NCBI GenBank assembly: GCA_016787345.1
Contig: JAEUUU010000088.1
Coordinates: 1-64,000 of the forward strand
DNA length: 64,000 bases
From: Saprospiraceae bacterium
GTDB lineage: Bacteria > Bacteroidota > Bacteroidia > Chitinophagales > Saprospiraceae
Reading direction: 5' to 3'
The notes under the pieces were generated by a model. The model was given only the letters and a program-made list of their open reading frames with translations, was not told the DNA's origin and did no database searches. The first letter of the stretch is position 1; each line of letters opens with the position of its first letter. Positions 16,416-24,202 of this stretch are shown here, piece after piece. A program made the translations under genes and the position numbers.

Positions 16416-16925
16416 CTACACGCGGTTATAGTTAATTGAAAATCGTTCCAGTTCGGAAATCAATTTGCTGAAGTGTGGTATTTGCAGTCGTTCTTCTCGG
16501 TTTTCAGTTCTTAATATGAGTATATGTTTATTCATATCAACACTTATTGTACTGCCGGCAGTTTCAAATACTTTTAGATAACTCTGCTTCCCAATCCAGG
16601 CATTGAAATAGCGCTGGACTGGCAGATAGCAGGTGGTTACAATTATTTTGGCAGAAGACAGGAGGAGGATATTTTCAAAAAAATCGTGTTTTACACCATT
16701 ATCGAATATAAAAGCAGTAGCGTCATCGGGGCCGATTGTTTTCTGTTTTAAAGTTGTTGCCAGCGTTGATTTTTGAAATTCAAATAAAAACACCCCGGCC
16801 AACAAAATTACCAGGGGTATTGCGAGCAATGGCCCGTCAGGTAAAATTATAGCGGTAACGCAGCCAAAACTCAGAAAAAATACGACGGTAACAAGAGGTT
16901 TGGAATACTCGCGATATACCTTCAT
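16416..16925 (-). CDS. Hypothetical two-helix membrane protein, YcxB-like
   Basis: A 169-residue protein with two adjacent N-terminal membrane helices (about residues 10-30, LVTVVFFLSFGCVTAIILPDG, and 32-50, LLAIPLVILLAGVFLFEF) and a cytoplasmic C-terminal domain (about 65-165) rich in beta strands, ending in the helix FSKLISELERFSINYN. This layout resembles YcxB/PH-like membrane proteins, but I cannot confirm it. The codon use is AT-richer than the neighbouring purF gene. It lies 222 bp downstream of the lipoprotein gene at 17148-17909 on the same strand, separated by a strong hairpin. Confidence 0.7.
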   Translation of the reverse strand: MKVYREYSKPLVTVVFFLSFGCVTAIILPDGPLLAIPLVILLAGVFLFEFQKSTLATTLKQKTIGPDDATAFIFDNGVKHDFFENILLLSSAKIIVTTCYLPVQRYFNAWIGKQSYLKVFETAGSTISVDMNKHILILRTENREERLQIPHFSKLISELERFSINYNRV

Positions 16926-17070
16926 TTTTATGTTAATTGGAGAAAAGATGGGCTATCCCTAATATTGAAGTTACGAATACATACCGAGGCATTCTAATTC
17001 TGGTGATTGTTTTTAGAAGCCATCTCAAATCGGCGCTAAAGTCATTTGTGAAGTGGACTATCCTTAGAAA

Positions 17071-17103
17071 TATACGATTTGCCGCAATGCGGCAAATCGT
17101 ATA
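17071..17103. other. Perfect 15-bp hairpin downstream of the lipoprotein gene
   Basis: TATACGATTTGCCGC and its exact complement are separated by 3 bases. It lies about 45 bp after the stop of the minus-strand gene at 17148, which suits a transcription terminator or mRNA-stabilising hairpin, though the T-run after it is short. Confidence 0.6.
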
Positions 17104-17147
17104 AGTCGATCCCCAAAATTCGGAAAGGTCCAAGTTTATCTATTGTT

Positions 17148-17909
17148 TTACCACTGCAGTGCTGCCAGGCCTGAGCCGATAGCACCTCCCATAACAGCGC
17201 CGGGGCCTGCGCCGACGCCGCCCAGCAATGTTCCAATAGCAGCGCCGTCAGCGGCTCCACTTAGGTCGGCAGCGGCAAAACCAAGAAGTTTTTTACATTT
17301 TTCACCACAAGCACGCTCCTGAGCGCCCTGAGCTTGTGGCAGGCTGGCATAGTAGCAACTCTCCGGCGTGATTGAGAACCAGTAGGTATAACTCCCCTGG
17401 GCTACGCCGAGAATGGAGGCCAACCCCTCGTCCAACAAGATCTGATCCGGCTGATTCATCAACTGGTTGGTCTGGTTGACAAAATCAGAAATGGTTTGGT
17501 TCTCGTAATTCTCCATTGCTGATTTTATGGAACTAAGATCTCCGGCCAGATTATCAGGAAAACTTGTTTGACCTGAGAAATAGTGATTGAAAGATTCTTC
17601 AATCAATGTATTGATATCAGGATTGTTACTGCTGTTGAAGAATGCTTTTGTGAGCATTTTCAATTGCGCTACCGATTCAGGAGATTTCGTCGGATTCAAT
17701 TCTCCGGAAGCGATTTTTGCGCAGATAAAATCAAGGTAAGCATTGTGCTTTTGGAAAGCGGCATCACGTGCGGCAATAGCTTGTTGACTATTACGGCTGT
17801 CTGCGACGGAAGGTTGAAGCGTTGAAATTTCTTGTTCTTTGTCGCATGAATAAAAAAATGCTGCAGAGATCGCGAAGAGTGCAAGCAAGCTAATCTTCAG
17901 AAACTTCAT
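17148..17909 (-). CDS. Putative lipoprotein with C-terminal glycine-zipper / bacteriocin-like tail
   Basis: A 253-residue protein not recognised as a known family. The N-terminus is a lipoprotein signal with lipobox FFYSC (Cys22) followed by acidic DKEQE. Residues about 40-190 are helical and polar (AARDAAFQKHNAYLDFICAK, DFVNQTNQLMNQPDQILLDE). The last 50 residues differ sharply: a CGEKCKK pair, then small-residue helices of Gly/Ala/Ser repeats (GAADGAAIGTLLGGVGAGPG, GGAIGSGLAAL). Such glycine-zipper tails occur in class II bacteriocins and in membrane-inserting proteins. Whether the tail is a toxin, a membrane anchor or an oligomerisation segment is open. AT-rich composition distinguishes it from flanking genes. 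Confidence 0.72.
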   Translation of the reverse strand: MKFLKISLLALFAISAAFFYSCDKEQEISTLQPSVADSRNSQQAIAARDAAFQKHNAYLDFICAKIASGELNPTKSPESVAQLKMLTKAFFNSSNNPDINTLIEESFNHYFSGQTSFPDNLAGDLSSIKSAMENYENQTISDFVNQTNQLMNQPDQILLDEGLASILGVAQGSYTYWFSITPESCYYASLPQAQGAQERACGEKCKKLLGFAAADLSGAADGAAIGTLLGGVGAGPGAVMGGAIGSGLAALQW

Positions 17910-18162
17910 AATTAAAGAAATCAGAATTTAATTACCCCTACCTTGTTTTAAAGTGGTGGTCAGGAATAATTCCACCCGACCGGTTAAAACAAAATCTTTT
18001 TACAGATTGGATAAATAAATACGAATTTTTCAAGCCAAACGGTGGCTTCCCTTGATCCAAATAAATCCTTTGATTTGTTTAACCAAGTCTATTTTTGAAG
18101 GCACAAAAATATGATGAAAATTTACCCTTTGTCAAGCCCTTCAAAGAAATTTTTTTAGTTTT

Positions 18163-18825
18163 TCATTCCTTTTTCTTCTTGAAATCCCCCCTTTTCCATG
18201 CCTGGAAAAATTGTCCCCAGGCCAGCGGGCTGAAAATATTCATCGGCGGCGTCTGGCCGATGTAGACGTATTCCCGCGACTGCTGGCGGAGGTAGAAGTT
18301 GGCGCTTTCGGGGCCGCCGTAGGGCACGATGTCCGGGTTTTTGCGGGCTTCGGTGAGGTATTCGTTGGCCAGGTTTTCAGCAGCGCGGCGCTGTAGTTCG
18401 GGCGTCACGTCCATACGAAGAAACTCGATCGTGAAATGTTCGCGCGAAGGCCAGGGAAAGATCACCGTTTCGGGCAGGTTGATGGTATCGGCCGTCATGA
18501 GTTGCACGACGGAGTAGCGATCCTGTGTGAGTGTATCGGGAATGCGGATGGTGACCGGATCGAATCCGATACAGGTAAAGCGCACGCGATCGCCGCGTTC
18601 GACCACGAGGGTAAAAAAGCCCCGGTAATCGGAGTATGTGCCCCGGCCTTTGTCGGGCAGGTGGATACTGGCATAGGGCACCGGGGTGAGCCGTCCTTCG
18701 GCATCCGTGATGAGCATACCGGAAAATTGCACCAGTTGGGGTTTTGCCGGCGCGGTGGGCTGTTGGGCCTGCAATGCCGAACAAGCGATCAGGCTGAATA
18801 TGAGGAGAAAGAAATGTTTTTTCAC
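18163..18825 (-). CDS. Exported carboxypeptidase-regulatory-like domain protein
   Basis: A 220-residue secreted protein. I place the start at a GTG at 18825 because it yields a good signal peptide (VKKHFFLLIFSLIACSALQA, cleavage before QQPT), while the longer open frame to 19041 has no such feature. Residues about 35-115 form a carboxypeptidase-D-regulatory-like / TonB-plug-associated beta sandwich (FSGMLITDAEGRLTPVPYAS, DYRGFFTLVVERGDRVRFTC, IGFDPVTIRIPDTL), the C-terminal part is charged and ends GDFKKKKE. Similar proteins in Bacteroidota are envelope proteins of unknown role. It is divergent from the OmpH gene. Confidence 0.8.
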   Translation of the reverse strand: MKKHFFLLIFSLIACSALQAQQPTAPAKPQLVQFSGMLITDAEGRLTPVPYASIHLPDKGRGTYSDYRGFFTLVVERGDRVRFTCIGFDPVTIRIPDTLTQDRYSVVQLMTADTINLPETVIFPWPSREHFTIEFLRMDVTPELQRRAAENLANEYLTEARKNPDIVPYGGPESANFYLRQQSREYVYIGQTPPMNIFSPLAWGQFFQAWKRGDFKKKKE

Positions 18826-18851
18826 GAATGCTGATTTTTTAAAAACAAGAT

Positions 18852-18859
18852 CAAAGGTA
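18852..18859 (-). promoter_or_regulatory. Predicted -7 element for the gene at 18163-18825
   Basis: On the minus strand the sequence is TACCTTTG, an exact TAnnTTTG match, 26 bases before the GTG start. No clear TTG at the -33 distance was found. Confidence 0.4.
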
Positions 18860-19078
18860 CGGAAAACGGCCGCACGGTATCGGTTTGCCTGCCGCGTTCC
18901 CAGGCGGAAACCCAAAATTGTTGTGGCGCAAGACAACACACTTGCAGGCTTCAATACGTTTATGAGAAAGTAAACGCTGGCTGCGCCGGCTAATTTCATG
19001 CACAAACGTACGACCGACACAAGGTTTGATTCGCGGCGCACATCTGCCGTCTTTCGTGCAGGGTGTACCGTTTTTTGT

Positions 19079-19086
19079 TACTTTTG
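19079..19086 (+). promoter_or_regulatory. Predicted -7 element for the OmpH-like gene
   Basis: TACTTTTG followed by CGCC, matching TAnnTTTG, 46 bases before the ATG at 19133. A -33 box is not convincing. Confidence 0.4.
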
Positions 19087-19132
19087 CGCCTTCTTTTCGT
19101 TTCTTCTGAACAACAACTCTCTTTTTAAAGCA

Positions 19133-19654
19133 ATGTTCTGCAAACTTAAATTTTTGACCCTGTTGACCCTGTTCCTGGGCGCAACCGCGCTTTCGGCACA
19201 AACCCCTACGCCCAAATACGGGCACATGAACCTCGGCAACCTGCTCGAATCGCTGCCGGAAACCAAAAAAGCCAACGACGACCTCAAGGTCTTCGCCGAT
19301 AAACTCACGGCCGTCGACGACTCCCTGGCCAAATCTTTCCAGGCCGCATACGCTCAACTGGAAAAAGAATACAATGCCGGCGAGCTGACGCCCGTTCAGG
19401 CCCAAAAACGCCAGGAAGAACTGCAAAAACAGCAGGCATATATCCAGAAATTTGAAGAAGATGCCCAGCAGCAAGTCGCTCAAAAACGCGACGAACTGCT
19501 GCAGCCCATCCTCGACAAAGTGGATGCCGCCGTGAAAGCCGTTGCCAAGGAAAACGGCTATCTCATGATCTTCGATACCAGCAGCGGCGCCATGCTGTTT
19601 GCCGCCGACACGGAGGATGTGACGGAGTTGGTAAAAAAGAAAATGGCGCAATAA
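19133..19654 (+). CDS. OmpH/Skp family periplasmic chaperone
   Basis: A 173-residue periplasmic protein with a signal peptide (about 1-22, ending GATALSAQ) followed by the OmpH core: YGHMNLGNLLESLPETKKAN at the N-terminus and a long coiled coil (about 55-125) with DDSLAKSFQAAYAQLEKEYN and QAQKRQEELQKQQAYIQKF, then the closing VAKENGYLMIFDTSSGAML strand. OmpH/Skp proteins hold unfolded outer-membrane proteins during passage to the BAM complex. The ATG at 19133 gives the signal peptide; upstream open frame is rejected. It is not beside bamA here, unlike in many genomes. A strong terminator follows. Confidence 0.92.
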   Translation: MFCKLKFLTLLTLFLGATALSAQTPTPKYGHMNLGNLLESLPETKKANDDLKVFADKLTAVDDSLAKSFQAAYAQLEKEYNAGELTPVQAQKRQEELQKQQAYIQKFEEDAQQQVAQKRDELLQPILDKVDAAVKAVAKENGYLMIFDTSSGAMLFAADTEDVTELVKKKMAQ

Positions 19655-19673
19655 GCCTTACCCATGCGATAAA

Positions 19674-19710
19674 TGCAAAAAGCCGGCGAGTGTCTCGCCG
19701 GCTTTTTGCA
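19674..19710 (+). terminator. Rho-independent terminator after the OmpH-like gene
   Basis: A perfect 17-bp stem (TGCAAAAAGCCGGCGAG with its complement) around TGT, with T5 in the descending arm. It begins 19 bp after the stop codon at 19654. Confidence 0.9.
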
Positions 19711-19748
19711 TTTTCTGTTGGTTAAAGTGGCGCTTGCACGGACTTTTT

Positions 19749-19756
19749 TAGTTTTG
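19749..19756 (+). promoter_or_regulatory. Predicted -7 element for the DUF2723 gene
   Basis: TAGTTTTG followed by CGC matches TAnnTTTG, 86 bases before the ATG at 19843. It lies just after the upstream terminator. A -33 TTG at the usual spacing is not visible. Confidence 0.35.
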
Positions 19757-19842
19757 CGCTTCTTTTATCATGTCTTAGCCTAAAATATCCGCCGTCGGGC
19801 CTCGTCTGCCGGCGATCTTTTCCAAAATAACGAACACCTCGC

Positions 19843-22800
19843 ATGAATTCATTTCGTACGCTGAACAACGTCGCCGGCTGGCTGGTATTCGCCCTGGCAG
19901 CCATCGTCCTCGGGGCGGCGGCCGAACCCACGGGCAGTTTGTGGGACTGTGGAGAGTTTATCTCCGGCGCCTATAAATTACAGGTAGTACACCCGCCGGG
20001 CGCCCCGGTATTCCTTTTGGTGGGCCGCCTTTTTGCCTGGGGCGGGTCGCTGGTGTCCAACGATCCTTCTTCGATCGCCTATGCCGTCAACCTGATGTCG
20101 GCGCTTTGCACGGCGTTCGGCGCCATGTTTATTTGCTGGGGCACCACCATTATGGCGCGCATTGCGCTGGTGGGCCGAGGCAATGAGCCCGAAGGCGGTC
20201 AGGCGATCGCCGTGGTGGGCGCAGGCGTAGTAGCCGGTCTGACCTCCGCGTTCATCTCCTCGGTGTGGTTCTCCGCCGTGGAAGGCGAGGTGTACGCCAT
20301 GTCGACCTTCTTCACCTGCATGACCCTCTGGGCCGTGCTCAAATGGTACAACCTGCCCGATACCGCCCAGGCCGACCGCTGGCTGGTATTTGCCATTTAC
20401 TCCACGGGGCTGTCTATCGGAGTACACTTGCTCAGCTTGCTGACGTTCCCGGCCCTGGCCATGTTTTATTATTTTAAAAAACGGGAAAAAATCACGCTCA
20501 CCGGCACCCTGGTGGCTGCCGGCGCGGGTGTGTTGTTTATCCTGCTGGTGCAGAGCCTGATTATTACGGGTATCCCCAAACTGTGGGGTTTTTACGACAA
20601 ACTGATGGTCAACTCCTTCGGAATGCCCTTCCACAGCGGGGTGTACCCGACCTTGCTGACCCTCGGCGTAGTGTTCTGGTTTCTGCTCAAACGCGCGCAG
20701 AAAAACGGCAACGGCCTGGCTCAGCGCATGATCGTGGCTTTCGGCGTCATGATCATCGCCTACCTGGCCTACGGCATGGTGGTGATCCGCGCCAACGCCA
20801 ATACGCCGATCAATATGAACAATCCCTCCGACGCCATGCGCCTGCTGCCCTACCTCAACCGCGAGCAGTACGGCGAACGTCCGCTTTTGCGTGGCCCGGA
20901 TTTCGACGCCCGCCCGATCCGCTACGAACGCACACCGCGCTACGGCCGCGTCGGCGACCGCTACGAGATTGTGGAGCAGAAAATCGACCCGGTCTTTTCG
21001 CCCGGCGACCAATCGCTGTTCCCCCGCATGGGCGACTATACGCAGGGCCGCCCGGCATTGTACCGCAAGTGGATCGACAAACCCAACGGTAAAACCACCT
21101 TTGGCGACAACATCGAGTTTTTCTTCAAATACCAGATCGGCTGGATGTACTGGCGCTACTTCATGTGGAACTTCGCCGGCCGCCAAAACGGCGACCAGGG
21201 CTATTATTCCTGGGACCCCAGTGCCGGTAACTGGATCTCCGGTATCGACTTCTACGACGAAATGCGCCTGGGCAACCAACAGGAGTTGCCCGAATTTCAG
21301 AAAAACAGCGCGGCCCGGAACAAATACTACATGATCCCCTTCTTCCTGGGGCTCCTCGGCATGTTCTTCCACATGCAGCGCCGCCCGCGCGATTTTGCCG
21401 CCCTGATGGCCCTGTTCATCATCACCGGTATCGGTATTATCGTGTATTCCAACCAGCCGCCCAACGAACCCCGCGAACGCGACTACGTTCTGGCAGGTTC
21501 CTTCGTGACCTTTGCCATGTGGGTCGGCCTGAGCGTGCTGGCCCTGTACGACCTGCTGGGCAACCGCCTGAAAATGCCGGGCCTTGCCGGCGCCGGCGTG
21601 GCTACCGCCCTGGCCCTGACCGCCCCGCTGCTCATCGTCACGCAAAACTGGGACGATCACAGCCGCTCCAAACATTACGCCAGCCGCGACTACGCCTCCA
21701 ACTTCCTCAATTCCTGCGAACCCAACGCCATCATCTTTACCTATGGCGACAACGATACCTATCCCCTCTGGTATTGCCAGGAAGTGGAAGGTATCCGTAC
21801 CGACGTGCGCGTGGTCAACCTTTCGCTGATCGCCGTCGACTGGTACATCGAACAACTGCGGCGGACGGTGAATAACTCGCCGGCCATCAAAATGAGCATT
21901 GCTTCCGACAAGATCCGGGGCGACAAACGCACCCAGATTCCCTACCTGGCCGATCAGGACAGCGGACGCGAAATGGAACTCCAGCAATGGCTGAAATTTA
22001 TCGCCGAAGACCACCGCCTGCCGATTCCCGGCGGCGAAGAGTTCGAAACCTTCGTGCCGTCGAACAAACTGTTCATGGCCGTCGATAAAGAACAGGTACG
22101 CAAGTACAACGTCGTCAGCGACTCGGCCATCGTCGATACCATGCATTTCAGCCTGGGACTGAGTGAAAAATCGCCCTTCCTGATCAAAGATCAGCTGGCG
22201 ATGCTCGACATCATTGCCAACAACATCTGGGAGCGCCCGATCTACTGGGCCGTTACCGTGCGCGAAGAACGCCTGCTGGGTCTGCAGGATTACATGCAAC
22301 TCGAGGGTCTGGCCCTGCGCCTGGTACCCGTCAAATCGCAAAGCGACCTGCGCGCCTACGGTATGGTGGGCGCCGGACGGGTCAACGAGGACATCGCCTT
22401 CAAAAACATCATGGAGAAATGGGCCTGGGGCAATTTCGACAAGGAAAAACTCCACGTCGACCGCTCCTACATGCCCAGTTTGCAAACCATGCGCGTGGCC
22501 ATCATCCGCACGGGCCGGCAACTGGTTGCCGACGGTAAAAAAGAGCAGGCGATCCAGCTGGCCGACAAATACTTCGAGGTGTTCCCGGATTACAATTTCC
22601 CCAACGATCAGTTCACCGCTTTTATGGCCGACCTCTACGCCCGCGCCGGCGCCAACGACAAAGCCGCGGCGACGATCCGGAAAATGGCCGGCAGCCTCGA
22701 AGAACAAATGCGCTTCCACCAGTCGCTTTCCCCGCGCTTCCAGGACGGTTACGAACAGGATTACCAGTACGCCCTCGGCAACCTGCAAACCCTGTTGCGC

Positions 22801-22911
22801 GTGGCCGACGATATGAAAGACAGCACACTGGCCAACGAACTCGAACAACAATTCGAACCCTACCTGCCCAGCCAGGCGCCGCCGATGCCGGGCAACATAC
22901 CCAAGTCATAA
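19843..22911 (+). CDS. DUF2723 family membrane glycosyltransferase-like protein (TMEM260-related)
   Basis: A 1022-residue inner-membrane protein. It begins NNVAGWLVFALAAIVLGAAA and has the signature LWDCGEFISGAYKLQVVHPPGAPVFLL with the acidic catalytic-loop pattern near residue 33, followed by about 10 to 12 hydrophobic helices up to about residue 590; the remaining 430 residues are soluble and helical, with a TPR-like C-terminus (QAIQLADKYFEVFPDYNF). DUF2723 proteins are GT-C type glycosyltransferases related to human TMEM260, a protein O-mannosyltransferase, and are frequent in Bacteroidota, where they may modify exported proteins. The acceptor is unknown. The length is typical. It is a single-gene unit with its own terminator. 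Confidence 0.92.
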   Translation: MNSFRTLNNVAGWLVFALAAIVLGAAAEPTGSLWDCGEFISGAYKLQVVHPPGAPVFLLVGRLFAWGGSLVSNDPSSIAYAVNLMSALCTAFGAMFICWGTTIMARIALVGRGNEPEGGQAIAVVGAGVVAGLTSAFISSVWFSAVEGEVYAMSTFFTCMTLWAVLKWYNLPDTAQADRWLVFAIYSTGLSIGVHLLSLLTFPALAMFYYFKKREKITLTGTLVAAGAGVLFILLVQSLIITGIPKLWGFYDKLMVNSFGMPFHSGVYPTLLTLGVVFWFLLKRAQKNGNGLAQRMIVAFGVMIIAYLAYGMVVIRANANTPINMNNPSDAMRLLPYLNREQYGERPLLRGPDFDARPIRYERTPRYGRVGDRYEIVEQKIDPVFSPGDQSLFPRMGDYTQGRPALYRKWIDKPNGKTTFGDNIEFFFKYQIGWMYWRYFMWNFAGRQNGDQGYYSWDPSAGNWISGIDFYDEMRLGNQQELPEFQKNSAARNKYYMIPFFLGLLGMFFHMQRRPRDFAALMALFIITGIGIIVYSNQPPNEPRERDYVLAGSFVTFAMWVGLSVLALYDLLGNRLKMPGLAGAGVATALALTAPLLIVTQNWDDHSRSKHYASRDYASNFLNSCEPNAIIFTYGDNDTYPLWYCQEVEGIRTDVRVVNLSLIAVDWYIEQLRRTVNNSPAIKMSIASDKIRGDKRTQIPYLADQDSGREMELQQWLKFIAEDHRLPIPGGEEFETFVPSNKLFMAVDKEQVRKYNVVSDSAIVDTMHFSLGLSEKSPFLIKDQLAMLDIIANNIWERPIYWAVTVREERLLGLQDYMQLEGLALRLVPVKSQSDLRAYGMVGAGRVNEDIAFKNIMEKWAWGNFDKEKLHVDRSYMPSLQTMRVAIIRTGRQLVADGKKEQAIQLADKYFEVFPDYNFPNDQFTAFMADLYARAGANDKAAATIRKMAGSLEEQMRFHQSLSPRFQDGYEQDYQYALGNLQTLLRVADDMKDSTLANELEQQFEPYLPSQAPPMPGNIPKS

Positions 22912-22931
22912 GGCTTCTTAGCTGATGAATA

Positions 22932-22964
22932 AATAAAGGGGCGGCTCACAATCGCCCCTTTATT
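22932..22964 (+). terminator. Terminator after the DUF2723 gene
   Basis: A perfect 12-bp stem (AATAAAGGGGCG and complement) with a 9-base loop, starting 20 bp after the stop at 22911. Confidence 0.82.
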
Positions 22965-23021
22965 ATTTGGCCTCCAAAACTTCCGAACAGAGCGGCCGGT
23001 AAAGACTACCGCAATTCGATT

Positions 23022-23029
23022 TACCTTTG
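23022..23029 (+). promoter_or_regulatory. Predicted promoter -7 element directly at the ruvX start, leaderless candidate
   Basis: TACCTTTG followed by CGCC and ATG. With TAnnTTTG centred at -7, the transcription start would fall at or within a base or two of the ruvX ATG at 23034. The 15-mer TACCTTTGCGCCATG is identical to the one at the TetR gene. Confidence 0.5.
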
Positions 23030-23033
23030 CGCC

Positions 23034-23453
23034 ATGGGACGCATACTTGCCATCGATTTTGGGTTGAAACGCACCGGTATTGCCGTTACCGACCCATTGA
23101 AGATCATCGCCAGCGCCCTCACCACCGTACCGACGAGCGAGGTGTTCGATTTTCTCAGCCGATATTGCTCGACGGAAGAAGTGGAAAAATTTATCGTCGG
23201 GCTGCCGCTGTATCCCGATGGCAATCCGGCGCAAATCGCCCCGCAGGTCGATATTTTTGCGGAAAAATTGAAAAAACTTTTTCCCAACAAACCCGTTTTG
23301 CGTCAGGACGAACGCTACACTTCCAACGAAGCCAAACGTATCATCCTCGCCAGCGGGATCAAAAAACAAAAACGACGCGACAAAACGCTTGTGGATAAAA
23401 TTGCCGCCGCGCTGATTTTGGAGCAATACATGCAAGAACATTACTGGATATGA
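23034..23453 (+). CDS. ruvX: RuvX/YqgF family Holliday junction resolvase
   Basis: A 139-residue RNase H-fold nuclease with the N-terminal ILAIDFGLKRTGIAVTD (first catalytic Asp at residue 7), the central VEKFIVGLPLYPDGNPA, the RQDERYTSNEAKRI motif near 96 with a conserved acidic residue and the C-terminal KTLVDKIAAALILEQY with the last Asp. The family acts on Holliday junctions or in 16S rRNA 5' end maturation, and the sequence cannot separate the two. It overlaps def by 4 bp (ATGA), so the genes are translationally coupled. The start is marked by a promoter element only five bases upstream. Confidence 0.92.
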   Translation: MGRILAIDFGLKRTGIAVTDPLKIIASALTTVPTSEVFDFLSRYCSTEEVEKFIVGLPLYPDGNPAQIAPQVDIFAEKLKKLFPNKPVLRQDERYTSNEAKRIILASGIKKQKRRDKTLVDKIAAALILEQYMQEHYWI

Positions 23454-24019
23454 TTCTGCCCATATTCGCCTACGGCCAACCGGTGCTGAAAAAAGTCGCC
23501 GCTGAAATTGGCCCCGACTACCCCGGACTCTCCGAACTGATCGCCAACATGTGGGATACCATGTACCATGCCGACGGCGTGGGGCTGGCCGCGCCGCAAA
23601 TCGGGCTGGCCGTCCGGCTATTCGTGATCGATTCGGAACAACTCGAATCCGACAAAAAAAACAGCGACGAAGAACCCGGATTCAAACGCGTATTTATCAA
23701 TGCCAAAATACTGGAAGAAACCGGCGATCTCTGGTCGTATGAAGAAGGCTGCCTGAGCATCCCGCGCATCCGCGGCGACGTCGACCGCCCCCCGGTAATA
23801 CGCCTTCGCTGGCAGGATGAAAACTTTGACACCCACGAACAGACTTTCACCGGGATCAATGCGCGCATCATCCAGCATGAGTACGACCACATCGAGGGCG
23901 TGTTGTTTACGGAAAAACTCAAACCCTTGAAAAAACGCCTGATCCAGCGCAAACTGGAAGACATCCGGCAGGGTAAAGTCAATACCGACTACAAAATGAA
24001 ATTTTTCGCTGTACGCTAA
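23450..24019 (+). CDS. def: Peptide deformylase
   Basis: A 189-residue metalloenzyme that removes the N-formyl group from new proteins, with all three signatures: motif 1 GVGLAAPQIG (residues about 44-53), motif 2 EEGCLSIP (about 99-106) with the metal-ligand Cys, and motif 3 QHEYDHIEGVLF (about 141-152) with two metal-ligand His and the catalytic Glu. The length is normal for the bacterial type I enzyme, with a somewhat longer insert (SDKKNSDEEPGFKRV near 65) as in other Bacteroidota. It is the second gene of the ruvX-def operon and is followed by a strong terminator. Confidence 0.96.
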   Translation: MILPIFAYGQPVLKKVAAEIGPDYPGLSELIANMWDTMYHADGVGLAAPQIGLAVRLFVIDSEQLESDKKNSDEEPGFKRVFINAKILEETGDLWSYEEGCLSIPRIRGDVDRPPVIRLRWQDENFDTHEQTFTGINARIIQHEYDHIEGVLFTEKLKPLKKRLIQRKLEDIRQGKVNTDYKMKFFAVR

Positions 24020-24044
24020 ATTTTAGCCTTGGGGCCGAACTCTG

Positions 24045-24083
24045 CGCCGGGCCGTGACGTTTGTTCACGGCCCGGCGTTTTTT
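24045..24083 (+). terminator. Terminator after def
   Basis: A 13-bp GC-rich stem (CGCCGGGCCGTGA and complement), 7-base loop, then T6 at the end, 25 bp after the def stop. Confidence 0.9.
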
Positions 24084-24151
24084 ATTCTGTTTGTCGGCCC
24101 AAACTGCAACCTGAATGGAATTTTATACGTCATTTATCGAAAAACCATTTA

Positions 24152-24198
24152 AACAATGGAAACATTTTTTTGCAAAATCGTTTCCATTGTTACCTTTG
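24152..24198 (+). promoter_or_regulatory. Inverted-repeat operator overlapping the promoter of the efflux operon
   Basis: AACAATGGAAAC at 24152-24163 and its perfect complement GTTTCCATTGTT at 24180-24191 are spaced by 16 bases. A TTTG (24169-24172) is followed after 18 bases by TACCTTTG (24191-24198), which fits the Bacteroidota -33/-7 pair, so the repeat covers the promoter. The layout is that of an autoregulatory operator for the adjacent TetR-type repressor; binding is inferred. Confidence 0.75.
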
Positions 24199-24202
24199 CG
24201 CC

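Noticed and set aside
18826-19041. N-terminal extension of the carboxypeptidase-regulatory-like protein to an upstream ATG
   Set aside because: The extension lacks a signal peptide while the GTG at 18825 opens one directly, and the predicted promoter element lies within the extension.
19978-22851. 957-residue open frame antisense to the DUF2723 gene
   Set aside because: His/Gly/Val/Asp-rich composition typical of reverse-strand shadows in GC-rich genes; the plus-strand gene is full length and conserved.
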